A stretch of DNA of 7,385 nt from Oscillospiraceae bacterium (GCA_031258665.1 JAIRML010000146.1:1-7385), one strand, 5' to 3'. Shown: positions 1-5,074, numbered from the stretch's first letter. Made by a program: numbers and translations. The notes: generated by a model from the letters alone, not told the origin.

Positions 1-36
1 AATTTTGGGTTGTGGGCTGCATGGGCAGCCCACGTT
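1..36. repeat. Dispersed palindromic repeat, copy A
   Basis: This 36-nt element recurs at 2231-2266 in the same orientation. The two copies match at 33 of 36 positions, and the three differences all fall in the hairpin loop. The hairpin has a 9-bp perfect stem, GTGGGCTGC (12-20) with GCAGCCCAC (25-33), and the loop ATGG. It lies just beyond the 3' end of hflK. No T-run follows the stem on either strand, so a standard intrinsic terminator is unlikely. The left boundary is unknown because the match begins at the first base of the window. A conserved stem with a changed loop suggests an RNA- or DNA-structure-selected intergenic repeat such as a REP/MITE-like unit; that class assignment is inference. 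Confidence 0.75.
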
Positions 37-73
37 AGCACCCTCTTGCCGCCAAGCGGCAAGAGGGTGCTAA
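35..73. repeat. 18-bp perfect inverted repeat at hflK 3' end
   Basis: The left arm TTAGCACCCTCTTGCCGC (35-52) and right arm (56-73) are perfect reverse complements around the 3-nt loop CAA. One base separates it from the hairpin at 12-33, so the two would stack in a transcript. The right arm contains the hflK stop codon (TAG on the minus strand, 72-70). The core TTGCCGC-NAA-GCGGCAA is also present at 2203-2219. Neither strand has a T-run after the stem, so it is not a textbook terminator, although an 18-bp stem could still stabilise or help end the hflK mRNA. The outer nine bases resemble a CIRCE half-site, but the spacing is wrong. Confidence 0.8.
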
Positions 74-1083
74 GGTTGTTGCGGCAGGACGGACGACGGG
101 CCGATGGGGAGGAATTTAACCGTTTCTCCGGATTCGTCGACAAAGTACACATTCTTAACGCGGGGCAGCACTTCGCGGACCATCTCCAGATAGAGCCGCG
201 TGCGCATGATGTCGGGGTAGGCGTCGTACTCCGCCTCGATGGCCTTGTACCGGGACACGGCGCCCTCGGCCTCGTTAATGCGCCGCTGCTTGTAGGCCTC
301 GGCGTCGTTGATCTGTTTGGACGCCTCGCCGCGCGCGATGGGCAGACGCTCGTTTTCGTACTTCAGCGCCTCGTTGATTTTGGACTGCTGTTCTTCTTTC
401 GCGGAGGAGACATCTAAAAACGCCTCCCGCACCGGGTCCGGGGGCATGGCGTCTTGGAGTTGTACGCCGGTGATGAGAATCCCCATCTCGTACTTGTCAC
501 AGATCGCCTGCAGGTCGGCCATAACCTCACGCTGGATCTCGTCTTTGCGGTCGGTCAGCACATCGTCCAGCTCGTGCGAGGCCACGACGCGGCGGTAGGC
601 CGACTCCGCAATGACACCCAGCGTGACCTCCGGCTGCTGCACCTTAAAAAGAAAGTTGTAGCTGTGAGCCACCTTGTAGAGGATCGCCCAGTCCGCGTTC
701 ACCAGGTTTTCGTCGCCGGTCAGCATGAGCGATTCGCCCTCGATGAACTCCTCGGAGGCAGCCGGCGACGTGTTGAGGTAGGCGGGTTCATTGCTGCGAA
801 AGCCGAACTCCTGCCGGCGGATGCCCTCCACATTGACGGCGTAGACGCGGTCCACAAAGGGCCATTTGAAGTGGAGGCCCGGGTCTTGGACCGTGGCGCG
901 GTAACTTCCGAAGCGGGTGATGACCGCCTCTTCACCGGCGTTCAGCGTGTAAAGGCTGCCGGCGAAGAGCGCAGCCAACGCACCCAGCACAAGGACCGGC
1001 GGCGCCACCCGCCGGACGACGCGCTTGATCTTCTCCCACTGCCGGGCCACCTCAGGCCCAGCCTCAAATCCAAACCGAGACAT
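70..1083 (-). CDS. hflK: HflK-like SPFH/band 7 membrane protein
   Basis: This 337-residue protein matches the HflK branch of the SPFH (stomatin/prohibitin/flotillin/HflK) family. In known systems HflK, usually with HflC, forms a membrane-anchored cage around the FtsH protease and modulates its activity. Visible order: a short basic N-terminus, one membrane segment at about 28-47, the SPFH domain from about 48 (AGEEAVITRFGSY) with the HflK-typical stretch LTGDENLVNADW at 121-132, the PPDPVREAF motif at 214-222, then a long charged Ala/Glu/Lys/Arg-rich coiled coil to about 290 and a C-terminal cap ending in KFLPIG. Compared with E. coli HflK it lacks the Gly/Pro-rich N-terminal region and has an extra stretch at about 91-118. 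The ATG at 1083 is supported by GAGGGGGG six bases upstream (1097-1090). The stop codon lies inside the palindrome at 35-73. hflC, if present, would be left of the window. Confidence 0.9.
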   Translation of the reverse strand: MSRFGFEAGPEVARQWEKIKRVVRRVAPPVLVLGALAALFAGSLYTLNAGEEAVITRFGSYRATVQDPGLHFKWPFVDRVYAVNVEGIRRQEFGFRSNEPAYLNTSPAASEEFIEGESLMLTGDENLVNADWAILYKVAHSYNFLFKVQQPEVTLGVIAESAYRRVVASHELDDVLTDRKDEIQREVMADLQAICDKYEMGILITGVQLQDAMPPDPVREAFLDVSSAKEEQQSKINEALKYENERLPIARGEASKQINDAEAYKQRRINEAEGAVSRYKAIEAEYDAYPDIMRTRLYLEMVREVLPRVKNVYFVDESGETVKFLPIGPSSVLPQQP

Positions 1084-1102
1084 ACAAAGCCCCCCTCAAA
1101 TG

Positions 1103-1131
1103 AGTATACCCAACGCAAGTCGCACTTGCAA
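1103..1131 (-). promoter_or_regulatory. Sigma-A-type promoter for hflK
   Basis: On the minus strand, TTGCAA (1131-1126) and TATACT (1108-1103) are separated by exactly 17 bases. The predicted start site is near 1096, almost on top of the ribosome binding site (1097-1090), giving a leader of only about 13 nt. It lies in the 149-bp gap after metA and implies that hflK can be transcribed separately. Start-site mapping is the missing evidence. Confidence 0.6.
1115..1129. promoter_or_regulatory. Candidate operator dyad in hflK promoter
   Basis: GCAAGT-CGC-ACTTGC is a perfect 6-bp inverted repeat with a 3-bp centre. It covers most of the spacer and overlaps four bases of the -35 box, a position where a bound repressor would block RNA polymerase. 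No regulator is encoded nearby in the window and I do not recognise the motif. A chance dyad of this size is possible. Confidence 0.35.
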
Positions 1132-1153
1132 CCCATAACCCAATGTTGATTCC

Positions 1154-1222
1154 ACTGCAAAAAAGCTAAGGAACGGACTGGATATTCAGTATAAAAGCCC
1201 TTGTTCATTATATTTTTGCAGT
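1154..1222. repeat. Spaced inverted repeat downstream of metA
   Basis: ACTGCAAAAA (1154-1163) and TTTTTGCAGT (1213-1222) are perfect 10-bp inverted arms separated by 49 bases, immediately after the metA stop codon. In the metA transcript they could close a long stem over an AT-rich interior, and the second arm is U-rich. This might contribute to 3'-end formation, but no compact GC-rich terminator hairpin is visible in this gap. Confidence 0.3.
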
Positions 1223-1232
1223 AAAATCAATG

Positions 1233-2168
1233 TTACACCGGCGGCGGCCCCGCCGTCAGCGCAGCCAGATCGTACGGTGTGGACTGGTAGACATAGTAGT
1301 TGAGCCAGTTACTGAACAGGAGGTACGCGTGGGAGCGCCAGGTCTTGTGCGGGGCGCGGGTCGGGTCGTCGCCGGGGAAATAGTTGACCGGCAGTCCGAT
1401 GGGCAGGGAGCGCTCCACATCTCGAAAATATTCCCGGGCCAGCGTGTCGGCGTCGTATTCGGCATGCCCGGTCACAAAGATGCGGCGTCCGTCGAGGCTG
1501 ATGACCAGATAGACGCCGGCCTGTTCCGAGTCGGCCAAGATCTGCAGACCCGGCACAGCCTCCACATCCGTCTGGCGCACCTCCGTGTGGCGGGAGTGGG
1601 GGGCGCGGAAGACGTCGTCAAACCCACGCATCAGTGGGCGGCGGTTCTCCAGCACCCGATGTTCGAACACCCCGAACATCTTTTGCGGGAGCGAGTATTT
1701 GGGGATACCGTAGTGGTAGTACAGCGCGGCCTGCGCCCCCCAGCAGATGTGGAAGGTGGAGTAGACATTGTGTTTGGACCACTCCATGATCCGGCACAGC
1801 TCCGGCCAGTAGTCGACCGACTCGAAGGGAAGCAGCTCAACGGGCGCGCCCGTGATGATCAGTCCGTCGAAGCGGCGGTCGGCGACGGAATCGAACGTGG
1901 TATAAAACGAGAGCAGATGTTCCTCCGGCGTGTTCTTTGGCTGATAGGACGAGGTCTTGAGGAGTTCCACCTCAATCTGCAGCGGCGTGTTGGAGAGGCA
2001 GCGCAGGATCTGCGTCTCGGTGACCACCTTGGTGGGCATCAGGTTGAGGATGAGCAGCTTGAGCGGGCGGATGTCTTGGTGGAGCGCGCGGTTTTCGGTC
2101 ATGACGAAAATGTGTTCGCCCTCCAAAACAGTGCGCGCCGGCAGGGAATCGGAGATCTTAATGGGCAC
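1233..2168 (-). CDS. metA: Homoserine O-acetyltransferase (MetA family)
   Basis: This 311-residue cytoplasmic enzyme activates the hydroxyl of L-homoserine by acylation, the first committed step of methionine synthesis. I place the start at the GTG at 2168, not the in-frame GTG at 2177, for two reasons. It yields the family's usual N-terminus MPIKI, and the ribosome binding site GGGAGG (2182-2177) sits eight bases before it but would touch the upstream GTG. With this start the catalytic residues fall at the family positions: Cys142 (in FHICWGAQAA), His235 and Glu237 (in VTGHAEYD). Position 111 is Glu (TGAPVE), the residue linked in Bacillus cereus MetA to acetyl-CoA use; the E. coli succinyl-CoA enzyme has Gly there. 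I therefore predict an acetyltransferase despite the common name homoserine O-succinyltransferase. It stands alone, with no other methionine gene in the window. Confidence 0.95.
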   Translation of the reverse strand: MPIKISDSLPARTVLEGEHIFVMTENRALHQDIRPLKLLILNLMPTKVVTETQILRCLSNTPLQIEVELLKTSSYQPKNTPEEHLLSFYTTFDSVADRRFDGLIITGAPVELLPFESVDYWPELCRIMEWSKHNVYSTFHICWGAQAALYYHYGIPKYSLPQKMFGVFEHRVLENRRPLMRGFDDVFRAPHSRHTEVRQTDVEAVPGLQILADSEQAGVYLVISLDGRRIFVTGHAEYDADTLAREYFRDVERSLPIGLPVNYFPGDDPTRAPHKTWRSHAYLLFSNWLNYYVYQSTPYDLAALTAGPPPV

Positions 2169-2188
2169 TGCGGGCACCTCCCAGGGAG

Positions 2189-2219
2189 ATTATAGTACCT
2201 TGTTGCCGCGAAGCGGCAA
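2189..2219 (-). promoter_or_regulatory. Candidate metA promoter
   Basis: On the minus strand a perfect -10 box TATAAT (2194-2189) is preceded by TTGCCG (2219-2214) at a long 19-base spacing. The predicted start is near 2182, right at the ribosome binding site, so the leader would be about 14 nt, as at hflK. The -35 is part of the palindrome at 2200-2222, so the repeat may supply promoter function. A second TATAAT on the same strand at 2287-2282 lacks a convincing -35. No SAM riboswitch or T-box motif is recognisable in the 144 bases before the gene. Confidence 0.45.
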
Positions 2220-2222
2220 TAA
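2200..2222. repeat. Palindrome with shared TTGCCGC core
   Basis: TTGCCGC (2203-2209), loop GAA and GCGGCAA (2213-2219) form a 7-bp perfect stem. It can extend to 10 bp with T2200-A2222, T2201-A2221 and a G-T wobble. The same core with loop CAA is the centre of the 18-bp palindrome at 35-73. It lies eight bases from repeat copy B. The adjoining run is A on the plus strand and precedes the stem on the minus strand, so it is not an intrinsic terminator in either direction. Confidence 0.65.
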
Positions 2223-2230
2223 AAAACAAG

Positions 2231-2266
2231 AATTTTGGGTTGTGGGCTGCGGAGGCAGCCCACGTT
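2231..2266. repeat. Dispersed palindromic repeat, copy B
   Basis: Second copy of the element at 1-36, in the same orientation. The 9-bp stem (2242-2250 with 2255-2263) is identical, while the loop is GGAG instead of ATGG. It lies in the gap between the lipoprotein stop codon and the metA start. Here the TTGCCGC palindrome lies to its left, whereas at copy A it lies to its right. Confidence 0.75.
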
Positions 2267-2303
2267 GGGGGTTGTATCATGATTATATGGGGGATTGTAT
2301 CAT
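2267..2303. repeat. Near-perfect tandem direct repeat
   Basis: GGGGGTTGTATCAT (2267-2280) and GGGGGATTGTATCAT (2289-2303) are separated by eight AT-rich bases and differ by one inserted A. The spacing of 22-23 bp is roughly two DNA turns, which would suit paired binding sites upstream of metA. They could equally be the outer part of the neighbouring repeat unit. The 8-bp spacer contains the minus-strand TATAAT at 2287-2282. Confidence 0.55.
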
Positions 2304-2312
2304 AGAGAACCG

Positions 2313-3506
2313 TCAGCGGGCAATGGCAGGCTCTTCCTCCGGGGATTGGATCAGCATGTCGTAGGTGTACTGCGCGGATTCGCAGCGCGGAGTGCTGTCG
2401 GTGTTCCAGCGGGCCTGCGCGCGCATCTCTTCGTCTGTCTTCAAAAACCAGTCGTGCGCCCCCGACGCGGCGTCGCCGGCCGCGGCCACGTGGTACCAGT
2501 CGCCGTCCAGTTGGATGACGTTCCAGATGAACTCCGTGTTGCCGCGCCAGCCGCGGACGATGCGGCACTGGATGCCGGACAGGTCGCAGAGCCGTCGGTA
2601 CGCGAGGGCGTAACCGCTCGTTACGGCGCGCCCTTCCACCAGGGCGCTGTAGAGATCGTCCTCCGTCTGTTCCCCGTTGAAAAGGGCCTGCGCCCCCTCC
2701 TCGTCGTAGGAGACGGACGCGCAGAGCGCATCGTACAGCCACAGCGCCGCGTAGGGCGGTGTCAGGTCTGCCGGCAGGTCGGTGATCAAGGCCTGCAGCG
2801 CCGCCTCGGCTGCCTCGGCGCGCGTGCGCATCTCGTCCGAGGCGGCCGGGTAGGTGATGGTGAATTCGGCGATCCGGGCAAAACCGTTGCCGGCCTTGAA
2901 GTCGATGTCCGGCGGGTACAGGGCGACCGATACGGCGGTGAGCCCCACCGCCCGGGCCGGCTCGCGGTAGTAGAGGTCTCGCGTCAGGGCCGTGAGATCG
3001 GTGTCGGACGGCAGATAGCCCACCTCCACCACCAGGCTGGACTGAAACGACCGCAGTGCGGCGTCGATCTCGTCTGTGAGTTCACGCACATTGTTCACTT
3101 TGCGGATATCTTCCTGGCTGCGGCCGGACCGGTATGTGATGGTGAGCCGCAGTGCCGTGTACCCCGCGAGCGCCGTGTATTTTGGGGACATGTAATCGAC
3201 GAGATAAGCGCCGATGGGTTCCTCGCGCATGATCTGCTGGCAGACGCGGGAGACGTCGCGGTTGATGTTGCCCTGGTAATTGTACAGGCGGATCTCACCC
3301 AGCTCGCGGCCCTCCCGAATGAAGTCAATGATACGCTGTTTGAGGTCGGAGATGTTGTCGGCCCGCTCGAAGGGGAGCTCCTCTTGCGCAGGGGGCTGCT
3401 CCAGCGGGACAGAGGTGGACCGGTACTCGTAGTTAAACGTGTCCTTGCAGCCGGTCGACAGGGCAAAGACACAGACGAGCAGACAGAAAGAGACGGTTTT
3501 TCTCAC
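2313..3506 (-). CDS. Lipoprotein with degenerate transglutaminase-like domain
   Basis: This 397-residue protein begins at a GTG preceded by AAGGGGGG nine bases upstream (3523-3516). A basic start and hydrophobic stretch (about 4-16) lead to ALSTGC, with Cys20 as the likely lipidated residue. The lipobox is imperfect: Leu is at -4 instead of -3. Residues about 21-47 are a polar, Pro/Glu-rich linker. Residues about 50-240 show repeated LTITY-type strands alternating with helices. A transglutaminase-like core follows at about 250-345, with LVEGRAV-SGYALAYRRLCDLSGIQC at 289-314 apart from one changed residue, WNVI at 328-331 and LDGDWYHV at 333-340. The expected Cys-His-Asp triad is replaced: Thr296 for Cys, Phe326 for His and Ala341 for Asp. 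It is therefore probably not an active transglutaminase or cysteine protease. A binding or structural role at the outer face of the membrane is inferred. The frame is intact, so it is not an obvious pseudogene. Confidence 0.88.
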   Translation of the reverse strand: MRKTVSFCLLVCVFALSTGCKDTFNYEYRSTSVPLEQPPAQEELPFERADNISDLKQRIIDFIREGRELGEIRLYNYQGNINRDVSRVCQQIMREEPIGAYLVDYMSPKYTALAGYTALRLTITYRSGRSQEDIRKVNNVRELTDEIDAALRSFQSSLVVEVGYLPSDTDLTALTRDLYYREPARAVGLTAVSVALYPPDIDFKAGNGFARIAEFTITYPAASDEMRTRAEAAEAALQALITDLPADLTPPYAALWLYDALCASVSYDEEGAQALFNGEQTEDDLYSALVEGRAVTSGYALAYRRLCDLSGIQCRIVRGWRGNTEFIWNVIQLDGDWYHVAAAGDAASGAHDWFLKTDEEMRAQARWNTDSTPRCESAQYTYDMLIQSPEEEPAIAR

Positions 3507-3541
3507 AAAGACACACCCCCCTTGTGCGTGATGCTGCTCTT

Positions 3542-3570
3542 AGTGTCTCACATTTGACGCTGACGCGCAA
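3542..3570 (-). promoter_or_regulatory. Weak candidate promoter for the lipoprotein gene
   Basis: On the minus strand TTGCGC (3570-3565) is followed after 17 bases by GACACT (3547-3542), with an extended -10 TG one base before it. Each box matches only about half the consensus. Transcription would start near 3536, leaving about 30 nt before the GTG and including the strong AAGGGGGG site. No better candidate was seen upstream. Confidence 0.3.
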
Positions 3571-3638
3571 GTGTTTCCTGCTTTTGGGGCGAATTTGGCC
3601 TCGGAAAGAAAGGATTTGGGAATAGAATGAGAAATCAC

Positions 3639-3667
3639 TTGAAAAACAAACGGCAGTCAGATATAAT
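3639..3667 (+). promoter_or_regulatory. Strong sigma-A promoter for mreB
   Basis: TTGAAA (3639-3644) and TATAAT (3662-3667) are separated by exactly 17 bases, close to consensus. Start of transcription is predicted near 3672-3675. The -10 box is the exact centre of an inverted repeat, GTCAG (3656-3660), eight bases, CTGAC (3669-3673), which may be an operator. This is the best promoter in the window and drives away from the minus-strand genes. Confidence 0.75.
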
Positions 3668-3673
3668 ACTGAC

Positions 3674-3914
3674 GGGTCCATATGACGGCCCGGCGCCGCC
3701 CCGTATGGGCGCGCCCGGGGGTTTTGTCGTGTGAAGCCGCGTTGAAGAAGTGAAAAATGCGCTGCCTGAAATTCCGCCGCTCGGGCAGCTGTTTGAGGCC
3801 CATCGGAGGTTGCCTCAGGGTCTTCGCACGGGCGAGGGCCGGATGAGGACGGGCCCGTTGGGCATGTCCGCCTGTGGGCGGGGGACCGCGACGGCAGCGG
3901 TAGATGGGCAAAAT
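3674..3914 (+). other. Long mreB leader region
   Basis: About 240 nt separate the predicted transcription start from the mreB start. The leader contains a GC-rich hairpin near its 5' end (3692-3715). It is open in the mreB frame from a GTG at 3750, because the last in-frame stop is at 3732-3734. It also holds a 29-codon open frame in another frame (3757-3846). No riboswitch class is recognised. The in-frame upstream reading lacks family resemblance, so I treat it as untranslated, with moderate confidence. Confidence 0.5.
3692..3715 (+). terminator. Terminator-like hairpin in mreB leader
   Basis: GGCGCCGCCC (3692-3701) pairs with GGGCGCGCC (3707-3715) in a 9-bp stem with one bulged C (3696) and loop CGTAT. 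It is followed by CGGGGG and only four T. It begins about 20 nt after the predicted mreB start site, so it may be an attenuator or a stabilising 5' hairpin. The short, offset T-run makes efficient termination doubtful. Confidence 0.35.
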
Positions 3915-4946
3915 ATGTCGCTTTTCAATCGGGATGTGGGATTGGATCTGGGCACGGCGTCCATTCTTGTCTTTATCAAGAGCAAGGGGATCGTGCTGCG
4001 CGAACCGTCTGTGGTGGCGCTGGACAAAAACACCGGCAAGCTGCTCAAAGTGGGTACGGACGCGCAAAAAATGCTGGGGCGCACGCCGGGCCACATCGTG
4101 GCCATGCGCCCGCTCCGCGAGGGCGTCATCTCGGACTACGACATGACCGAGCGTATGATCAAGGAATTTTTAAAAAAGGTGATGGGGTTTAGCATCTTTC
4201 GGCCGCGCATCGTGATCTGTGTCCCCAGCGGGATCACAGAGGTCGAGGAGAGGGCTGTCATCGACGCGGGCCTGCAGGCCGGCGCGCGCCGGGTCTACCT
4301 GATTGAGGAGCCGGTGGCGGCGGCGATCGGCGCCGGGATCGACATCACAAAACCCTGCGGCAATATGGTGGTCGACATCGGCGGCGGCACGACGGACATC
4401 GCGGTGATCTCTCTCTCCGGCATTGTCGAGTCGACCTCGATCAAGATCGCGGGCGACCAGTTTGACGAGGCCATTGTCAAGTATATCCGCCGCAAACACA
4501 ACGTGCTGATCGGCGAGCGCAGCGCCGAGGACCTCAAGATGAGCATCGGCTGCGTCTATCCGCGCCCCGATGAGGTGGAGGTGGAGGTCAAAGGCCGCTG
4601 CCTGATGACGGGGCTGCCGCGTGTCTTCTCCGTCTCATCGAGCGAGATGATCGAGGCGTTTGAGGAGGTGTCCACCCGCATTGTCGAGGGCATCCACAGT
4701 GTGCTGGAGCGCACGCCGCCGGAGCTTGTGGCCGATATCTCAACAAACGGCATTGTCATGACAGGCGGCGGCAGTCTGGTTTGGGGGTTCGACAAGCTCG
4801 TCGAGTCGAAGACGGGGATCGCCACCCATGTGGCCGACGAAGCCGTCTCCTGCGTGGCTTACGGCACCGGCAAAAGCCTCGAGTGGGTCAACGACATGCA
4901 AGACGGCACGATCAATCTCTCCCGCCGCAAGCAGATGCAGAGCTGA
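3915..4946 (+). CDS. mreB: Rod shape-determining protein MreB
   Basis: This 343-residue bacterial actin binds ATP and polymerises under the cytoplasmic membrane to guide lateral cell-wall synthesis. The actin-fold motifs are all visible: phosphate-1 DLGTA at 11-15, the KGIVLREPSVVA segment at 24-35, IEEPVAAAIGAG at 130-141, phosphate-2 DIGGGTTDIAVIS at 154-166, GDQFDEAIVKYI at 180-191 and adenosine-binding TGGGSLVWG at 283-291. The length is normal for MreB. The ATG at 3915 gives the family-like start MSLFNRDVGLDLGTA, but its ribosome binding site is poor. In-frame starts upstream (ATG 3864, ATG 3843, GTG 3750) remain possible; the one at 3843 has GAGGG four bases before it. Other actin paralogues such as Mbl or MreBH cannot be excluded by sequence alone. 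mreC and mreD do not follow; ppdK does, after 128 bp. Confidence 0.95.
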   Translation: MSLFNRDVGLDLGTASILVFIKSKGIVLREPSVVALDKNTGKLLKVGTDAQKMLGRTPGHIVAMRPLREGVISDYDMTERMIKEFLKKVMGFSIFRPRIVICVPSGITEVEERAVIDAGLQAGARRVYLIEEPVAAAIGAGIDITKPCGNMVVDIGGGTTDIAVISLSGIVESTSIKIAGDQFDEAIVKYIRRKHNVLIGERSAEDLKMSIGCVYPRPDEVEVEVKGRCLMTGLPRVFSVSSSEMIEAFEEVSTRIVEGIHSVLERTPPELVADISTNGIVMTGGGSLVWGFDKLVESKTGIATHVADEAVSCVAYGTGKSLEWVNDMQDGTINLSRRKQMQS

Positions 4947-4990
4947 GTGGGTTTGCGGGCTCCTCCGGGGGTCATTTCACGGGTCTGCCC

Positions 4991-5009
4991 GAGTGCGCCG
5001 GCGCTCTTT
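4991..5009 (+). terminator. Weak terminator-like hairpin after mreB
   Basis: GAGTGC (4991-4996), loop GCCG and GCGCTC (5001-5006) form a 6-bp stem with one G-T wobble, followed by TTT. It lies 44 bases after the mreB stop. The stem is short and the T-run minimal, so partial termination with read-through into ppdK is as likely as a true end. Confidence 0.3.
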
Positions 5010-5014
5010 CAATA

Positions 5015-5039
5015 GGGCACCTCAGCGATGAGAGTACCC
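5015..5039 (+). other. Imperfect hairpin in ppdK leader
   Basis: GGG-C-AC-CTCA (5015-5024) pairs with TGAG-A-GT-A-CCC (5029-5039) around a GCGA loop of the stable GNRA type, with one mismatch and one bulge. It ends 18 bases before the ppdK ribosome binding site. No known riboswitch is recognised and no promoter with acceptable boxes was found in this gap, so ppdK may depend on transcription from upstream. Confidence 0.3.
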
Positions 5040-5057
5040 GATGACATCTTCAAAAAT

Positions 5058-5064
5058 AAGGAGG
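5058..5064 (+). promoter_or_regulatory. Ribosome binding site deciding the ppdK start
   Basis: AAGGAGG is a near-full complement to the 16S rRNA tail and lies ten bases before the TTG at 5075. No in-frame ATG occurs until codon 14 (5114), well inside the conserved ATP-grasp start, so this site fixes TTG as the initiation codon. Confidence 0.85.
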
Positions 5065-5074
5065 AAACAGGGCG

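Noticed and set aside
1114..1120. Shared heptamer CGCAAGT at 1114-1120 and 3566-3572 as a common operator
   Set aside because: Only seven bases match and the dyad partner is missing at the second site; chance is a sufficient explanation.
1230..2195. A 321-codon open frame on the plus strand
   Set aside because: It is antisense to metA, whose catalytic Cys142, His235 and Glu237 fix the true frame.
2200..2266. Intrinsic terminator for the lipoprotein gene
   Set aside because: On the minus strand the T-run precedes the TTGCCGC stem instead of following it, and the 36-nt repeat hairpin has no T-run after it.
2295..3557. A 420-codon open frame on the plus strand
   Set aside because: It is antisense to the lipoprotein gene, which has a signal peptide, a strong ribosome binding site and a recognisable domain. 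The plus reading shows none of these.
3692..3715. Riboswitch in the mreB leader or in the ppdK leader (5015-5039)
   Set aside because: Both places have hairpins, but no conserved core of any riboswitch class I know could be recognised.
3757..3846. A 29-codon upstream open frame in the mreB leader (MRCLKFRRSG...)
   Set aside because: It has an ATG and a stop but no convincing ribosome binding site and no run of regulatory codons, so it is not supported as a leader peptide.
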